DNA from: JAKAVK01 sp964419095
GTDB taxonomy: Archaea; Micrarchaeota; Micrarchaeia; Micrarchaeales; CABMGC01
Direction of reading: 5' to 3'
Assembly (NCBI GenBank): GCA_964419095.1
Contig: CAYQOG010000015.1
Location: 1 to 23,758 of the forward strand
Length of the DNA stretch: 23,758 bases
Shown here: in pieces, positions 13,421 through 21,622 of the stretch
Position numbering within the stretch: position 1 is the stretch's first letter
How the letters are laid out: every line of letters starts with the position of its first letter
Notes under the pieces: model-generated
Databases searched by the model: none
What the model was told of the DNA's origin: nothing
What the model saw: only the letters and a program-made list of their open reading frames with translations
Made by a program: the position numbers and the translations under genes

Positions 13421-15664
13421 ATGAACAAGCTAATAATCGCAGAAAAACCGAGTGTAGCCTCAAGGCTGGCCCTCTCGCTGGGCGACGGCCAGCCAAGGCG
13501 AGAATCGTTCAATGGGGTAAGCTACTACGAGGTAAAGAAGGGAGACGACTCCATTTTCATAGTCGCAGCCGCAGGCCACCTCTTCACTATCAGGCAGAAG
13601 GCGCAGACCAGGGAGCTGCCGGTCTTCGATATCGAATGGATAGCCTCCTACAAGGTCAACGATTCCTCCTACTTCACTAAGAAGTACCTCGATACCATAG
13701 AGCAGATAGGGAAAAGGTGCACGGTATTCATCAACGCCTGCGATTACGATATAGAAGGAACGGTGATAGGCACCAACATAATAAAGTTCGTCACAAACGG
13801 CGATGTCAACTCGAATGTAGACCCGAAGAACGTGCAGCGCATGAGGTTCTCCACAACCACGAGGGAGGACCTCCTCAACGCGTATGCCAATCTCAATCCT
13901 TTCGACTCGAACTACTTCGAAGCCGGCGAGACCAGGCATAAACTTGACTGGATGTGGGGAATAAACCTTAGCAGGGCTCTTATACGCGCAATCTCATCTG
14001 TGGGGATCAAGAAGATATTGAGCATAGGAAGGGTGCAGGGGCCTACGCTCTCAATCCTTGCTCAGCGCGAGAAGGAGATAGGCGAATTCAAGCCGCAGGA
14101 TTTCTGGAGGCTGCTCATACTATACAGCGGCATAGAATTCGAGAACAAGCTCGGAAACATATTCGACAAGGCCGAAGCAGAGCGGATACTCGAGAAGGTG
14201 AAGAAAGGAGAGGTAATTGTAAAATCGATGGAAAGGAAGGAGAGTACGCTGCGGCCTTATCCCCCGTTCGACCTCACTTCGCTGCAGCTCGAGGCAAGCA
14301 GGGTTTTCGGCATAGATCCGTCAAAGACTCTTGCAATAGCGCAATCCCTGTACGAGCGATCATATATCTCATATCCAAGGACCACATCGCAGAAGCTGCC
14401 ATATGCGCTGAATCTGCCAAGGATAATCGGCGCGCTTGCAAAGGCAGAATCCTACAGGGGACTTGCCGAGAAGCTGATCACCGAGAAGAGATTCAGGCCA
14501 GCCGAGGGCGCCAAGGAGGACGATGCGCACCCGGCAATACACCCCACAGAAGAGTTGGCGAAGAAGCTCACGCCCGAGGAGGAGAAAGTATACGACATGA
14601 TAACAAGGAGATTCCTCGCATGCTTCGCAGACTATGCCACAATAGAGAACGCGAAGATAACACTTGATGCAAGCGGGGAAGTTTATGCTGCGGACGGCAG
14701 CACAGTGAAGAATAGGGGATGGCTGGACTTCTACGGATATTACAGACCCAGGGAGGCCACTCTTCCTGATATGGGGGTCAACGCACCGATAAAGCCTGAG
14801 AAGATATACTCGAAGAAAGGAGTGACGGAACCTCCAAAGAGATATTCAAAGGCAAGTCTCATAGCGCTGCTTGAAAGGAAGGACCTTGGAACAAAGGCCA
14901 CGCGCGCAGAGATAATAGACACGCTCTTCAAGCGCGAATACGTCAAGGGCTCGCGTCTCGAGGTCACGGGTCTCGGCATGAGCGTATACACTGCACTAAG
15001 CCAGTACTGCGGCGACATACTCGATGAAGAACTCACGCGGAAACTTGAGTCGGACATGGAGAACATAACGAAAGGCGCTGCCAAGGAGGAGACGGTTGTA
15101 AAGGAAGGCGAAGATATAATCAGGAAGGCAATCTCGGATTTCAAGAAGAACGAGAAGGGAATAGGAGATGCGCTTACAAAAGGAATGAAGGACTCGGTCC
15201 TCGCAAGTTCTTTGGGCGCCTGCACCAAGGATGGAGGAATGCTCGTGATAAAGAGATCTGGAACTGGCAAGAATTTCGTCGGATGCAGCAACTGGCCAGC
15301 ATGCAACAATACCTATCCGCTCCCTCAAGGAGCAGCGATAGTGCCTACAGGAAAGGCGTGCGATCAGTGCCATACTCCAATAGTCAAGATATTCAGGAGA
15401 GGCAAGCGTCCATTCACTATGGATCTCGATCCAAACTGCCCTACGAAGAAAGACTGGGCGAAGCCCCAGCAGACAACCCCTCCACCAGCTGAGCCGCCTC
15501 AGGCGCAAGCTGCTGCCGTGGCAGCGGCACAGCCTGCTGCAGCTGAAAATAGGCAGGAAAATGTGCCTGTACAAATCGTAAAGGATGCCAAGGAAAAAGC
15601 AGCTAAGAAGCCTGCCAAGAAAGGAAAAGTTGTTAAATCTGCAAAGCCCAGGAAGCCTACGTAG
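13421..15664 (+). CDS. topA: DNA topoisomerase I (type IA)
   Basis: The 747-residue enzyme relaxes negative supercoils by transient single-strand cleavage. The TOPRIM domain has AEKPSVA (7-13) and the metal-binding DYDIEG. The catalytic tyrosine is Y318 in ISYPRTTSQKLP. Other blocks include SIGRVQGPTL and GLGMSVYTAL. The C-terminus has two zinc-ribbon-like segments. The first has C601, C622 and C628, but D604 where the second Cys is expected. The second has C647, C650 and C673. A low-complexity Ala/Pro then Lys-rich tail follows (about 690-747). There is no helicase domain, so this is not reverse gyrase. Its last 8 nt overlap the convergent DUF998-like gene. Confidence 0.96.
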   Translation: MNKLIIAEKPSVASRLALSLGDGQPRRESFNGVSYYEVKKGDDSIFIVAAAGHLFTIRQKAQTRELPVFDIEWIASYKVNDSSYFTKKYLDTIEQIGKRCTVFINACDYDIEGTVIGTNIIKFVTNGDVNSNVDPKNVQRMRFSTTTREDLLNAYANLNPFDSNYFEAGETRHKLDWMWGINLSRALIRAISSVGIKKILSIGRVQGPTLSILAQREKEIGEFKPQDFWRLLILYSGIEFENKLGNIFDKAEAERILEKVKKGEVIVKSMERKESTLRPYPPFDLTSLQLEASRVFGIDPSKTLAIAQSLYERSYISYPRTTSQKLPYALNLPRIIGALAKAESYRGLAEKLITEKRFRPAEGAKEDDAHPAIHPTEELAKKLTPEEEKVYDMITRRFLACFADYATIENAKITLDASGEVYAADGSTVKNRGWLDFYGYYRPREATLPDMGVNAPIKPEKIYSKKGVTEPPKRYSKASLIALLERKDLGTKATRAEIIDTLFKREYVKGSRLEVTGLGMSVYTALSQYCGDILDEELTRKLESDMENITKGAAKEETVVKEGEDIIRKAISDFKKNEKGIGDALTKGMKDSVLASSLGACTKDGGMLVIKRSGTGKNFVGCSNWPACNNTYPLPQGAAIVPTGKACDQCHTPIVKIFRRGKRPFTMDLDPNCPTKKDWAKPQQTTPPPAEPPQAQAAAVAAAQPAAAENRQENVPVQIVKDAKEKAAKKPAKKGKVVKSAKPRKPT

Positions 15665-16418
15665 TCTTATCCCCCGTCAGCTTTCCTTTTGCAAGGGCCA
15701 TAGCAGACATCAACGATATCCACGCGCCAGTGCTGAATATCGAGGTAAATTCCCATGCTGCAGGCACATGGTGGTTCTGAAGGAATCCCGTAACGAGTGC
15801 GGCAAGCGAAACGCCTGCTGTTGCAAGACTGGCTTTGCCCGCTGTCCTTGCGCCTTTCTTAATCAGGTCAATGCCTATTAATCCTTCCCCTATGCCTCCC
15901 GCAATCGCTGCAGTTGCCGCAAGTGCGTCATGTGCGCCGAAGTGAGGATTTATTACTGGAGAAGGATGAATTATTCCGCTCGCCGAGAGCGCAACGCTGC
16001 CTAATATGAACAATCCTGCCCCCAAATCATAGTGCCAGGACTTCGGAGGAAGAGATTCCCTAAGCCCCACTGCATAACCTACGCCGAGCACTCCCGCAGT
16101 GACCATGAACGAGCTCAGAAGCGTTCCGTCGTTAATTCCTAACAGCGTTGGGTCCGACCTGTTCATGACGCTGCTTATGTTCTGGGTGAAGAAATTAAAT
16201 GTTCTATCAGACGCCACGGCTATCAGCGGACCTGCAGTGCCGACTGGAACTGCCAAGACGCCCGCATAAAGGCCTGTCTTCCTGACCGTTGGTTTCAAAG
16301 AATCCCTGAACCTCCTCTTGCCTGTGCGTTCCTTGCTTGAATCCCTAAGCCCGTCTCCGATTACCGCCAACCTGCCATTCTCACTTCCGATATTGCTGGT
16401 TCTTGATCGCCTTAGCAT
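15657..16418 (-). CDS. DUF998-like multi-pass membrane protein
   Basis: The 253-residue protein has a basic, hydrophilic N-terminus (about 1-47) followed by six or seven hydrophobic helices. The central SWHYDLGAGLFILGSVALSASGIIHP and HFGAHDALAATAAI segments resemble the DUF998 pattern of a Gly-rich helix, a luminal Pro and a conserved His-containing loop. The function of that family is unknown. Four His residues face the same region (HYD, IHP, PHF, AHD), which could matter for metal or heme binding, though this is only a possibility. There is no convincing alternative Met near the first helix. It is downstream of the ATP-grasp gene but separated by 143 nt with its own TATA-like box. Confidence 0.62.
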   Translation of the reverse strand: MLRRSRTSNIGSENGRLAVIGDGLRDSSKERTGKRRFRDSLKPTVRKTGLYAGVLAVPVGTAGPLIAVASDRTFNFFTQNISSVMNRSDPTLLGINDGTLLSSFMVTAGVLGVGYAVGLRESLPPKSWHYDLGAGLFILGSVALSASGIIHPSPVINPHFGAHDALAATAAIAGGIGEGLIGIDLIKKGARTAGKASLATAGVSLAALVTGFLQNHHVPAAWEFTSIFSTGAWISLMSAMALAKGKLTGDKTT

Positions 16419-16445
16419 AGCGTTTCACCCGATCTCGACAAGGGA

Positions 16446-16468
16446 GCCCACGCTGTTTACGGGTGGGC
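16446..16468. repeat. Inverted repeat in the leader of the DUF998-like gene
   Basis: GCCCAC (16446-16451) and GTGGGC (16463-16468) form a perfect 6-bp stem around an 11-nt loop. It lies 28-50 nt upstream of the minus-strand start codon at 16418, within the predicted 5' leader. It could be an RNA hairpin or an operator half-site pair. Nothing else identifies its role. Confidence 0.35.
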
Positions 16469-16507
16469 AGTTTACTTTGTGTCCTACATATCCCTTTAGC
16501 CATTTTG

Positions 16508-16518
16508 ATATATAATAA
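16508..16518 (-). promoter_or_regulatory. TATA box of the DUF998-like gene
   Basis: On the minus strand this reads TATTATATATC, a good archaeal TATA box. Transcription would start near 16485, leaving a leader of about 65 nt that contains the GCCCAC/GTGGGC inverted repeat. Most other genes here have far shorter leaders. Confidence 0.45.
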
Positions 16519-16561
16519 GAGCATCGTTATAGCAAAAATGATACTGGCTCTGGTTATTCTG

Positions 16562-17461
16562 CTATTTCCTTGTCTTTTCAATCAGCAGCTTCACTATCTT
16601 GTCCGCAGGATTTACCCCTGTCACTTCCCTGAATCCTGCCCAACCGACAGAAGGATTGACCTCCAGTATGAAGTAGCCGTCATCTGTCTCAGCGATATCC
16701 ACTCCCGCAAAGTCGAGCTTCATTGCCTTAGTCGCCTTTAGCGCAAGCTCCGCAAGCTCGCTCGTCAATTTTGCCTTTGATGGTATGCCGCCCTGCGATA
16801 TGTTGCTCTTCCAGCCTATTCCCTTCCTGAATTCGGCTCCTATCGCATCGTCACCCACGACAACTACCCTATAATCCCCGTTATCCTTCTTCTCGAGGAA
16901 CCTCTGCACGTAGATCGGTTTGTTGAGGCTTGTGAAGGCGTTGAATATGTGCATGGCGGCATCGGGATCGTCGAGCTTGAATACTCCGAGCCCCATGCCG
17001 CTGCGCAGAGGCTTCACAACTATGCTCTTGAATTCCTTTGCAGCCTCATATCCGACGAAAAAGTCCTCGCTTGAAACCGTGTCGGGCACGGGCAGCCCTG
17101 CCTCTGAAAGTGCGACCAGGGTGGCGAACTTGTCCCCCGCGGGGATCCAGTCCTCTATCCTGTTCATTACAACGGTTCCATTGAGCTCCAATGCCATCAC
17201 TGTCCAGATTCTCTGGCCGAACTGTTCGTAGTCCTTGACAACGCCTATGCTTCGGAGCAGTCCTGCATCAAGATTTACGTCCACAGTCTTTGATTTATTC
17301 ACTATGTGGAATACAGAGAGTTTGCCATTCCCCATCCTCACGCCTGCTTTGTCAACGTGAAAGTCCGCAGGCGTATGCCCCTGCTTCTTTATTGCAGCCC
17401 TCAGGTCCTGTGACCCTGCCTGCCTCTTGTCCTCTGAGGATGTTATAAGGCCTATTTTCAT
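16562..17461 (-). CDS. RimK-family ATP-grasp ligase
   Basis: The 299-residue protein has the full ATP-grasp pattern. A pre-ATP domain contains NGTVVMNRIEDW (94-105) and K111. The Gly-rich loop is KPLRSGMGLGV (150-160), after K150. Metal ligands are D255 and ILEVNPS (265-271, E267 and N269). The C-terminal GFREVTGVNPADKIV is typical of the RimK/MptN/CofF/LysX group, which adds amino acids (often glutamate) to a carboxylate substrate. The acceptor cannot be read from sequence: neither a LysW carrier nor pterin or F420 genes are nearby. A minus-strand TATA box GGATTATAAG (17508-17499) gives it its own promoter with an 18-nt leader. Confidence 0.88.
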   Translation of the reverse strand: MKIGLITSSEDKRQAGSQDLRAAIKKQGHTPADFHVDKAGVRMGNGKLSVFHIVNKSKTVDVNLDAGLLRSIGVVKDYEQFGQRIWTVMALELNGTVVMNRIEDWIPAGDKFATLVALSEAGLPVPDTVSSEDFFVGYEAAKEFKSIVVKPLRSGMGLGVFKLDDPDAAMHIFNAFTSLNKPIYVQRFLEKKDNGDYRVVVVGDDAIGAEFRKGIGWKSNISQGGIPSKAKLTSELAELALKATKAMKLDFAGVDIAETDDGYFILEVNPSVGWAGFREVTGVNPADKIVKLLIEKTRK

Positions 17462-17514
17462 GGATTCAACTCAAGCAGGTATTAGATTGCCGCTCAGGCT
17501 TATAATCCTGCACA

Positions 17515-18453
17515 TCAGAGCCTGCCGAGCGCCAGGAGCACCGCTACAAGAACTATGGAAACGGAGAAATTATCGTCGAGTTTCCATGGTATGGACTCCA
17601 CAAACGCGGCAAGGATCGCAACGGGCAGCGCGACCCATCCTATGAAGATATAAGAAACAACGAACGTTGAAAGGAAATATGCGACTGTACCGGCCATGCT
17701 CTTGGACTTATTGTAAGGCAGCTTCTTGCTCTTGTACGTAACCCCGATTATCGTCGCCATGGAGTCGCCTATGAAGAGCGCGGCAAACACTACCATTATG
17801 TATGGCTTGGCCAGGAATGATATCGCAATAAGCGTTCCCATTGCCAGCCATAGCGCGCCATGGCCAAGGGCGGTATTCCTCCTCTCAAGATTGTAGATGA
17901 ACTCCGAAAAGGTTCTCCTGTGCATGGTCTTCGCATAATTCAGGAGGAAGACGCCCAGCATTATCATCGAAAGCACCAACACGTCCGCTGTTGCGGCGCT
18001 GAAGAAGTAGAATGCGGCGATGAAGAGACATCCGAAGAGCGCCTGGAGCATGTCCCTCCGCACTTCAATGGCCCTATTCGCATGGCGCTCCTTGACACTC
18101 GTCATCATCATTACTTCACTCAGCATTCCGAAGAGCATCGCCTGGGCTATGAACGATAATCCGAGCAACCACTCAAGCAGTATGTATCCTATCCCGAATA
18201 TTATGTAGACAAAATTTATGTCAGTTCCATAGGTGGGTATCATGCCGTTGAAGATCAGCATTCCAAGTATCAACTGGATCAGGGCTCCGCCGCTCGCACC
18301 CTCCAGAAGGAAGAGTATTATCCCCAAGGCCATGAATATAGTGAAGAGGGTCAGCTTCTGCCATCTCTTGTTGTCTTTTGCGACTATGAACCTGTAGACG
18401 TAGAGGGTGACCATCACCACATAAGCTATCGCACCTATCGTGTACAAGACCAT
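17515..18453 (-). CDS. Polyprenol/dolichol kinase-like CTP-dependent enzyme
   Basis: The 312-residue protein has about nine to ten membrane helices. The C-terminal half shows the pattern of the dolichol kinase/phytol kinase/CDP-archaeol synthase-like group: ALGHGALWLAMG, then FIGDSMATIIGVTYKSKKLP, then KSMAGTVAYF, and finally VESIPWKLDDNFSV. The GDSxAxxxG, KSxxG and E...DDN elements match the CTP-binding motifs of Sec59-type kinases. It would make polyprenyl phosphate, the membrane carrier for glycan assembly. UppS encoded upstream in the same direction supports this. ATG 18453 is preferred over TTG 18462 because AGGTTG stands before it. Phytol or another isoprenoid alcohol is an alternative substrate. 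Confidence 0.8.
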   Translation of the reverse strand: MVLYTIGAIAYVVMVTLYVYRFIVAKDNKRWQKLTLFTIFMALGIILFLLEGASGGALIQLILGMLIFNGMIPTYGTDINFVYIIFGIGYILLEWLLGLSFIAQAMLFGMLSEVMMMTSVKERHANRAIEVRRDMLQALFGCLFIAAFYFFSAATADVLVLSMIMLGVFLLNYAKTMHRRTFSEFIYNLERRNTALGHGALWLAMGTLIAISFLAKPYIMVVFAALFIGDSMATIIGVTYKSKKLPYNKSKSMAGTVAYFLSTFVVSYIFIGWVALPVAILAAFVESIPWKLDDNFSVSIVLVAVLLALGRL

Positions 18454-18463
18454 CCAGAACAAC

Positions 18464-20302
18464 CTATATTATGTATATTACCCACGCAGCTATTACAAAC
18501 CCGCATGTCGCAACGAACGGCACGATATGCTTGAAAGTGTGCAGCGCGTCCTTCCCCGCCTTGACAAGCATTTCGTCTGCTCCTATTCCCCATACCCTGA
18601 AATCCTTCATCGTAGTCTTGCCGCGCGCAACCGAGACCGTCTCCATCTTCCCTATCGCCTCGACAAAGAGCTTGTCCAATGCGGGTATTATCTCGCTGGG
18701 CCTTGTCTCCCTGCCAAGCGCATTGCTCGCCGAGAGCGCTATCGAGTTGACCGAATGCGTGTCTGTTGTGCATACCTCAACTTCTATGCCGAACTTGTTT
18801 CTTGCGTTGTCCAGGATCTCCTTCCTGAATCCGGGAAGCATGTTGTTCGAGTCAAAGTAGATGAGTCCGAAACGCCTGCCCCCGAACTGGAATATGCCGA
18901 CGCTTGTATAACCCCATCCAAGGTCCCTCTTCCCTGAAATCGGAGTTCTCATTATTGCGCATGACGACCCGAACATGAGCCGCGATCTCTTCCCCCTGCC
19001 CTTCTCCACGCTCTGGAGTATTGCATTCCTGTAAAAAGGTATGTATTTCGACTTGGGATGTATTCCCCGCAATTCCTCTTCGGGGGCGGACTCGAACCTG
19101 GAATTGTGCGCGTCTATGAGCATTGCCTTTGACCTCCCGGTATTGGCGAGAGATGCAAGCGAGATCCCCACTCCCCTGTCTATATCCTCTGTTACCATGG
19201 GGGCCTTTGAGAGCGCGAGGAGGCTTGTCTCATTTATGCGCAGATTCACCGCTCTGCATGCGCCGCTCCTGCCCACCGCGAGATTCCCGTAACCTTCGGA
19301 CATCTTTCCCTTGAGCAGCGTGTCCACTAAAGAGCCTATGTGCCTCTTCATCGCATATACCTGGTTAACGCTGACGGGGTTGTCGCAGGCATTGACCGCG
19401 CCGTGCATCACGAACGGCACAGCGCCGTATTTACCCGTAATCATCTTTCCTATTTGCTCCGTTGCAGTGCTGCCTCCCACATTTGAGAAGGGGCCGTAGT
19501 GTATGTCAGGTTTAATGAATACCGCGCCCTTGTTCTTCTTGCCCCTGAGCACCAGCACGTCTATGTCCACGTCCCTCTTCGCCCCTGCATCGCCGAGGAA
19601 ATCAGAGCTAGGGTTTATGTCCACAAGCCACTGCTGCACCATTGCGGTAAAGATGGCAATGCCGCTCACATCGAGGGCCTTCTTCGCAGGCCTGTCGAGC
19701 AGCCACACTATCACGTAGCCTACGGCGAGGAAGACTATCATTCCTGCGTAGAGTTTGAGGAGCGCCGCATTCAAAGGCACCGCAAGCGTGAATATGTACG
19801 TGCCGAGAGGTATGTAGAAGAGTATGTTCAGCACTGGCTGCACTGCAGCCACCACGATTGCGCCCTTCTTCTGGCCTATCGCTATCTTGTCGACGAAGAA
19901 CCAGTACCCGTACATGCCTGCGTTGCTGAGTATCAGGAGCACCGATGCAAGCAGGTAGCGCTTGAATACTGAATAGATTATCGCAACCACGATTATCGCT
20001 ATGGCGTATGCTACCGATACCGTCAGCGCGGCGAACATCGGATGCTTTATGTGCATCCTCCACTTCATGCTCTTTATTATCACTGCAGTCAGTATCGCAG
20101 GAATTGAGATGATGAATATTCCTGCCGCAGCAGCGGAGATCACGAAGCTGTTCACGTTGTTTACTGGATGTATTATGAATCCTGAGAGCGCTCCCACTGC
20201 CGCGCCGAGCGCCAGCAGCAATATCATCTGAAGCCCGGCCGGCGGCGTACTTATGTTAAAATAATGGGTGTACTTTGTGACGTCCACCTTCTTCCTAGCC
20301 AT
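18464..20302 (-). CDS. DUF2070 membrane protein, predicted lipid hydrolase
   Basis: The 612-residue protein has six or seven N-terminal helices (about 23-200), a large soluble domain (about 210-590) and one C-terminal helix (about 594-612). The layout and the KPDIHYGPFSNVGGS block (264-278) are those of archaeal DUF2070, which I recall as COG3356, a predicted membrane lipid hydrolase of the neutral ceramidase superfamily. The soluble domain has three D-x-H motifs (D266/H268, D397/H399, D514/H516) plus H300, which could bind a metal. No experimental function is known to me. It lies 9 nt after uppS and ends 10 nt before the polyprenol kinase start, so it likely acts on polyprenyl or other membrane lipids. 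Confidence 0.88.
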   Translation of the reverse strand: MARKKVDVTKYTHYFNISTPPAGLQMILLLALGAAVGALSGFIIHPVNNVNSFVISAAAAGIFIISIPAILTAVIIKSMKWRMHIKHPMFAALTVSVAYAIAIIVVAIIYSVFKRYLLASVLLILSNAGMYGYWFFVDKIAIGQKKGAIVVAAVQPVLNILFYIPLGTYIFTLAVPLNAALLKLYAGMIVFLAVGYVIVWLLDRPAKKALDVSGIAIFTAMVQQWLVDINPSSDFLGDAGAKRDVDIDVLVLRGKKNKGAVFIKPDIHYGPFSNVGGSTATEQIGKMITGKYGAVPFVMHGAVNACDNPVSVNQVYAMKRHIGSLVDTLLKGKMSEGYGNLAVGRSGACRAVNLRINETSLLALSKAPMVTEDIDRGVGISLASLANTGRSKAMLIDAHNSRFESAPEEELRGIHPKSKYIPFYRNAILQSVEKGRGKRSRLMFGSSCAIMRTPISGKRDLGWGYTSVGIFQFGGRRFGLIYFDSNNMLPGFRKEILDNARNKFGIEVEVCTTDTHSVNSIALSASNALGRETRPSEIIPALDKLFVEAIGKMETVSVARGKTTMKDFRVWGIGADEMLVKAGKDALHTFKHIVPFVATCGFVIAAWVIYII

Positions 20303-20311
20303 CGAAACACG

Positions 20312-21013
20312 TTATCTTCCGAAACGTCTCTGCCTTTTCGCGTAGTCATCCAGTGCAGCCTTGAGGTCCCTTCTCGTAAAATCGGGCCAGAGCTTCTTTG
20401 AGAAATAGAGCTCCGAGTAATCGGACTGCCAAGGCATGAAGCCAGACAACCTCTGCTCGCCAGACGTCCTTATTATAAGATCTATGCTCGGCATGCCGTA
20501 TGATATCAGCGACTTCTCGAAGAGCTCCTCGACCCTTGCCGTGCTCTTGTTCATCAGCTCCACAACCGCACGCTTTGCAGCCTCAAGTATGTCATCCTTG
20601 CCCCCGTAGGCCAGGAGCATGTTTATCACCCTCTCCTTGTGGTCTTTTGTCGCCTCTTCAAGCCCGGTGAATGAATCAGCGAGATCCTTCGGAAGCATGT
20701 TCTTCCTGCCTATCACCCTTATCCTTGTTCCGGTTTCATGAAGTTCTGCAATGAACTTCTTGTCAGTGGCCATTTTCTTGTAGAGCTTGAAGAGCGTGCC
20801 GAGTTCGTGCCTCGGCCTTGAAAGATTCTCTGTGGAGAGCGCCCACACTGTCACGCTGTCTATGCCGTACTCCTTGCACCATCTTGAGAACTCTACGAAC
20901 TTCTCGATTCCCGAGCTGTACCCGTTCAGGACTCCGAGGCGGTGCTTCTTTGCCCACCTCCTGTTGCCGTCAGGTATAATCGCCAGGGTCTTTGGCCTAG
21001 CGTCTAGATTCAT
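20312..21013 (-). CDS. uppS: Cis-prenyltransferase (UppS, polyprenyl diphosphate synthase)
   Basis: The 233-residue enzyme condenses isopentenyl diphosphates in cis onto an allylic primer to build the long polyprenyl chain used as glycan carrier. The catalytic block IIPDGNRRWAKK (12-23) contains D15, and WALSTEN (57-63) follows. The diphosphate-binding RTSGEQRLSGF (182-192) and the SDYSELYF segment with E201 are complete. Length is normal for the family. GAGGT lies 8 nt before the ATG. It is the first gene of the minus-strand group with DUF2070 and the polyprenol kinase. Its promoter overlaps that of the divergent apt gene. Confidence 0.97.
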   Translation of the reverse strand: MNLDARPKTLAIIPDGNRRWAKKHRLGVLNGYSSGIEKFVEFSRWCKEYGIDSVTVWALSTENLSRPRHELGTLFKLYKKMATDKKFIAELHETGTRIRVIGRKNMLPKDLADSFTGLEEATKDHKERVINMLLAYGGKDDILEAAKRAVVELMNKSTARVEELFEKSLISYGMPSIDLIIRTSGEQRLSGFMPWQSDYSELYFSKKLWPDFTRRDLKAALDDYAKRQRRFGR

Positions 21014-21085
21014 CCTTTCTACCTCAATAATTCTTTATACTCCCTTCTTTTTAAGCATTACGCTGTTATCATAAGTAGTGACGTT
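21014..21085. promoter_or_regulatory. Divergent uppS/apt promoter region
   Basis: This 72-nt spacer holds TTTTTAAGC (21049-21057), usable as a TATA box for apt about 30 nt before its ATG. It also holds two minus-strand TATA-like sequences, CTTAAAAAG (21057-21049) and GTATAAAGAA (21040-21031), for uppS. TACCTC (21020-21025) is the complement of the uppS ribosome binding site. The two genes may therefore compete for the same promoter DNA. Confidence 0.45.
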
Positions 21086-21616
21086 ATGGAGGATAGCGCA
21101 GAGAGTGCCATACGCAACGCCATATTGGACATACCCGACTACCCGAAAAAAGGCATAATATTCAGGGATATCACGCCCCTGCTCAAGGATCCAAGGGCAT
21201 TCAGGATGTGCATAGATGGACTGGCTCAGCAGCTCAGAGGCATGAAAATAGACTACATACTCGGCATAGAGTCGCGCGGCTTCATCATAGGGGCTGCTCT
21301 TGCGTACATGCTCAATGCCGGATTCGTTCCGATCAGAAAGGAGGGCAAGCTGCCAAGGGACAGGATAGCCAGGCTCTATGAATTGGAGTATGGCAGTGCC
21401 ACGCTTGAAATGCACAGGGACGCAATAGAGAGGGGGAGCAACGTGCTGATAGTTGACGATTTGCTTGCGACAGGCGGCACTGCAAAGGCTGCAGCAGAAC
21501 TCGCCACTGAACTTGGGGGAAAACTGCTCGGCTTCGCGTTTGTGATAGAGCTTTTAGACCTCAACGGAAGGAAGAAGCTCGGCAAGTCCAGGGTAATCTC
21601 GCTTGTAAAATACTGA
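21086..21616 (+). CDS. apt: Adenine phosphoribosyltransferase
   Basis: The 176-residue enzyme salvages adenine to AMP using PRPP. The PRPP loop VLIVDDLLATGGTAKA (120-135) is intact. Apt-specific blocks are PDYPKKGIIFRDITPLL (17-33), GIESRGFIIG (60-69), PIRKEGKLP (82-90) and LEYGSATLEMHRDAI (100-114). Length is standard. It stands alone among unlike genes, and its stop is 6 nt from the convergent proline dehydrogenase stop. Confidence 0.96.
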   Translation: MEDSAESAIRNAILDIPDYPKKGIIFRDITPLLKDPRAFRMCIDGLAQQLRGMKIDYILGIESRGFIIGAALAYMLNAGFVPIRKEGKLPRDRIARLYELEYGSATLEMHRDAIERGSNVLIVDDLLATGGTAKAAAELATELGGKLLGFAFVIELLDLNGRKKLGKSRVISLVKY

Positions 21617-21622
21617 AGCGTT

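Noticed and set aside
16381..16503. A 40-residue basic minus-strand ORF (MAKGICRTQSKLP...) upstream of and overlapping the DUF998-like gene
   Set aside because: It starts before the expected transcription start of the good TATA box at 16508-16518, overlaps the next gene by 38 nt and has no family resemblance. A leaderless origin from a weaker TATA near 16531 cannot be excluded.
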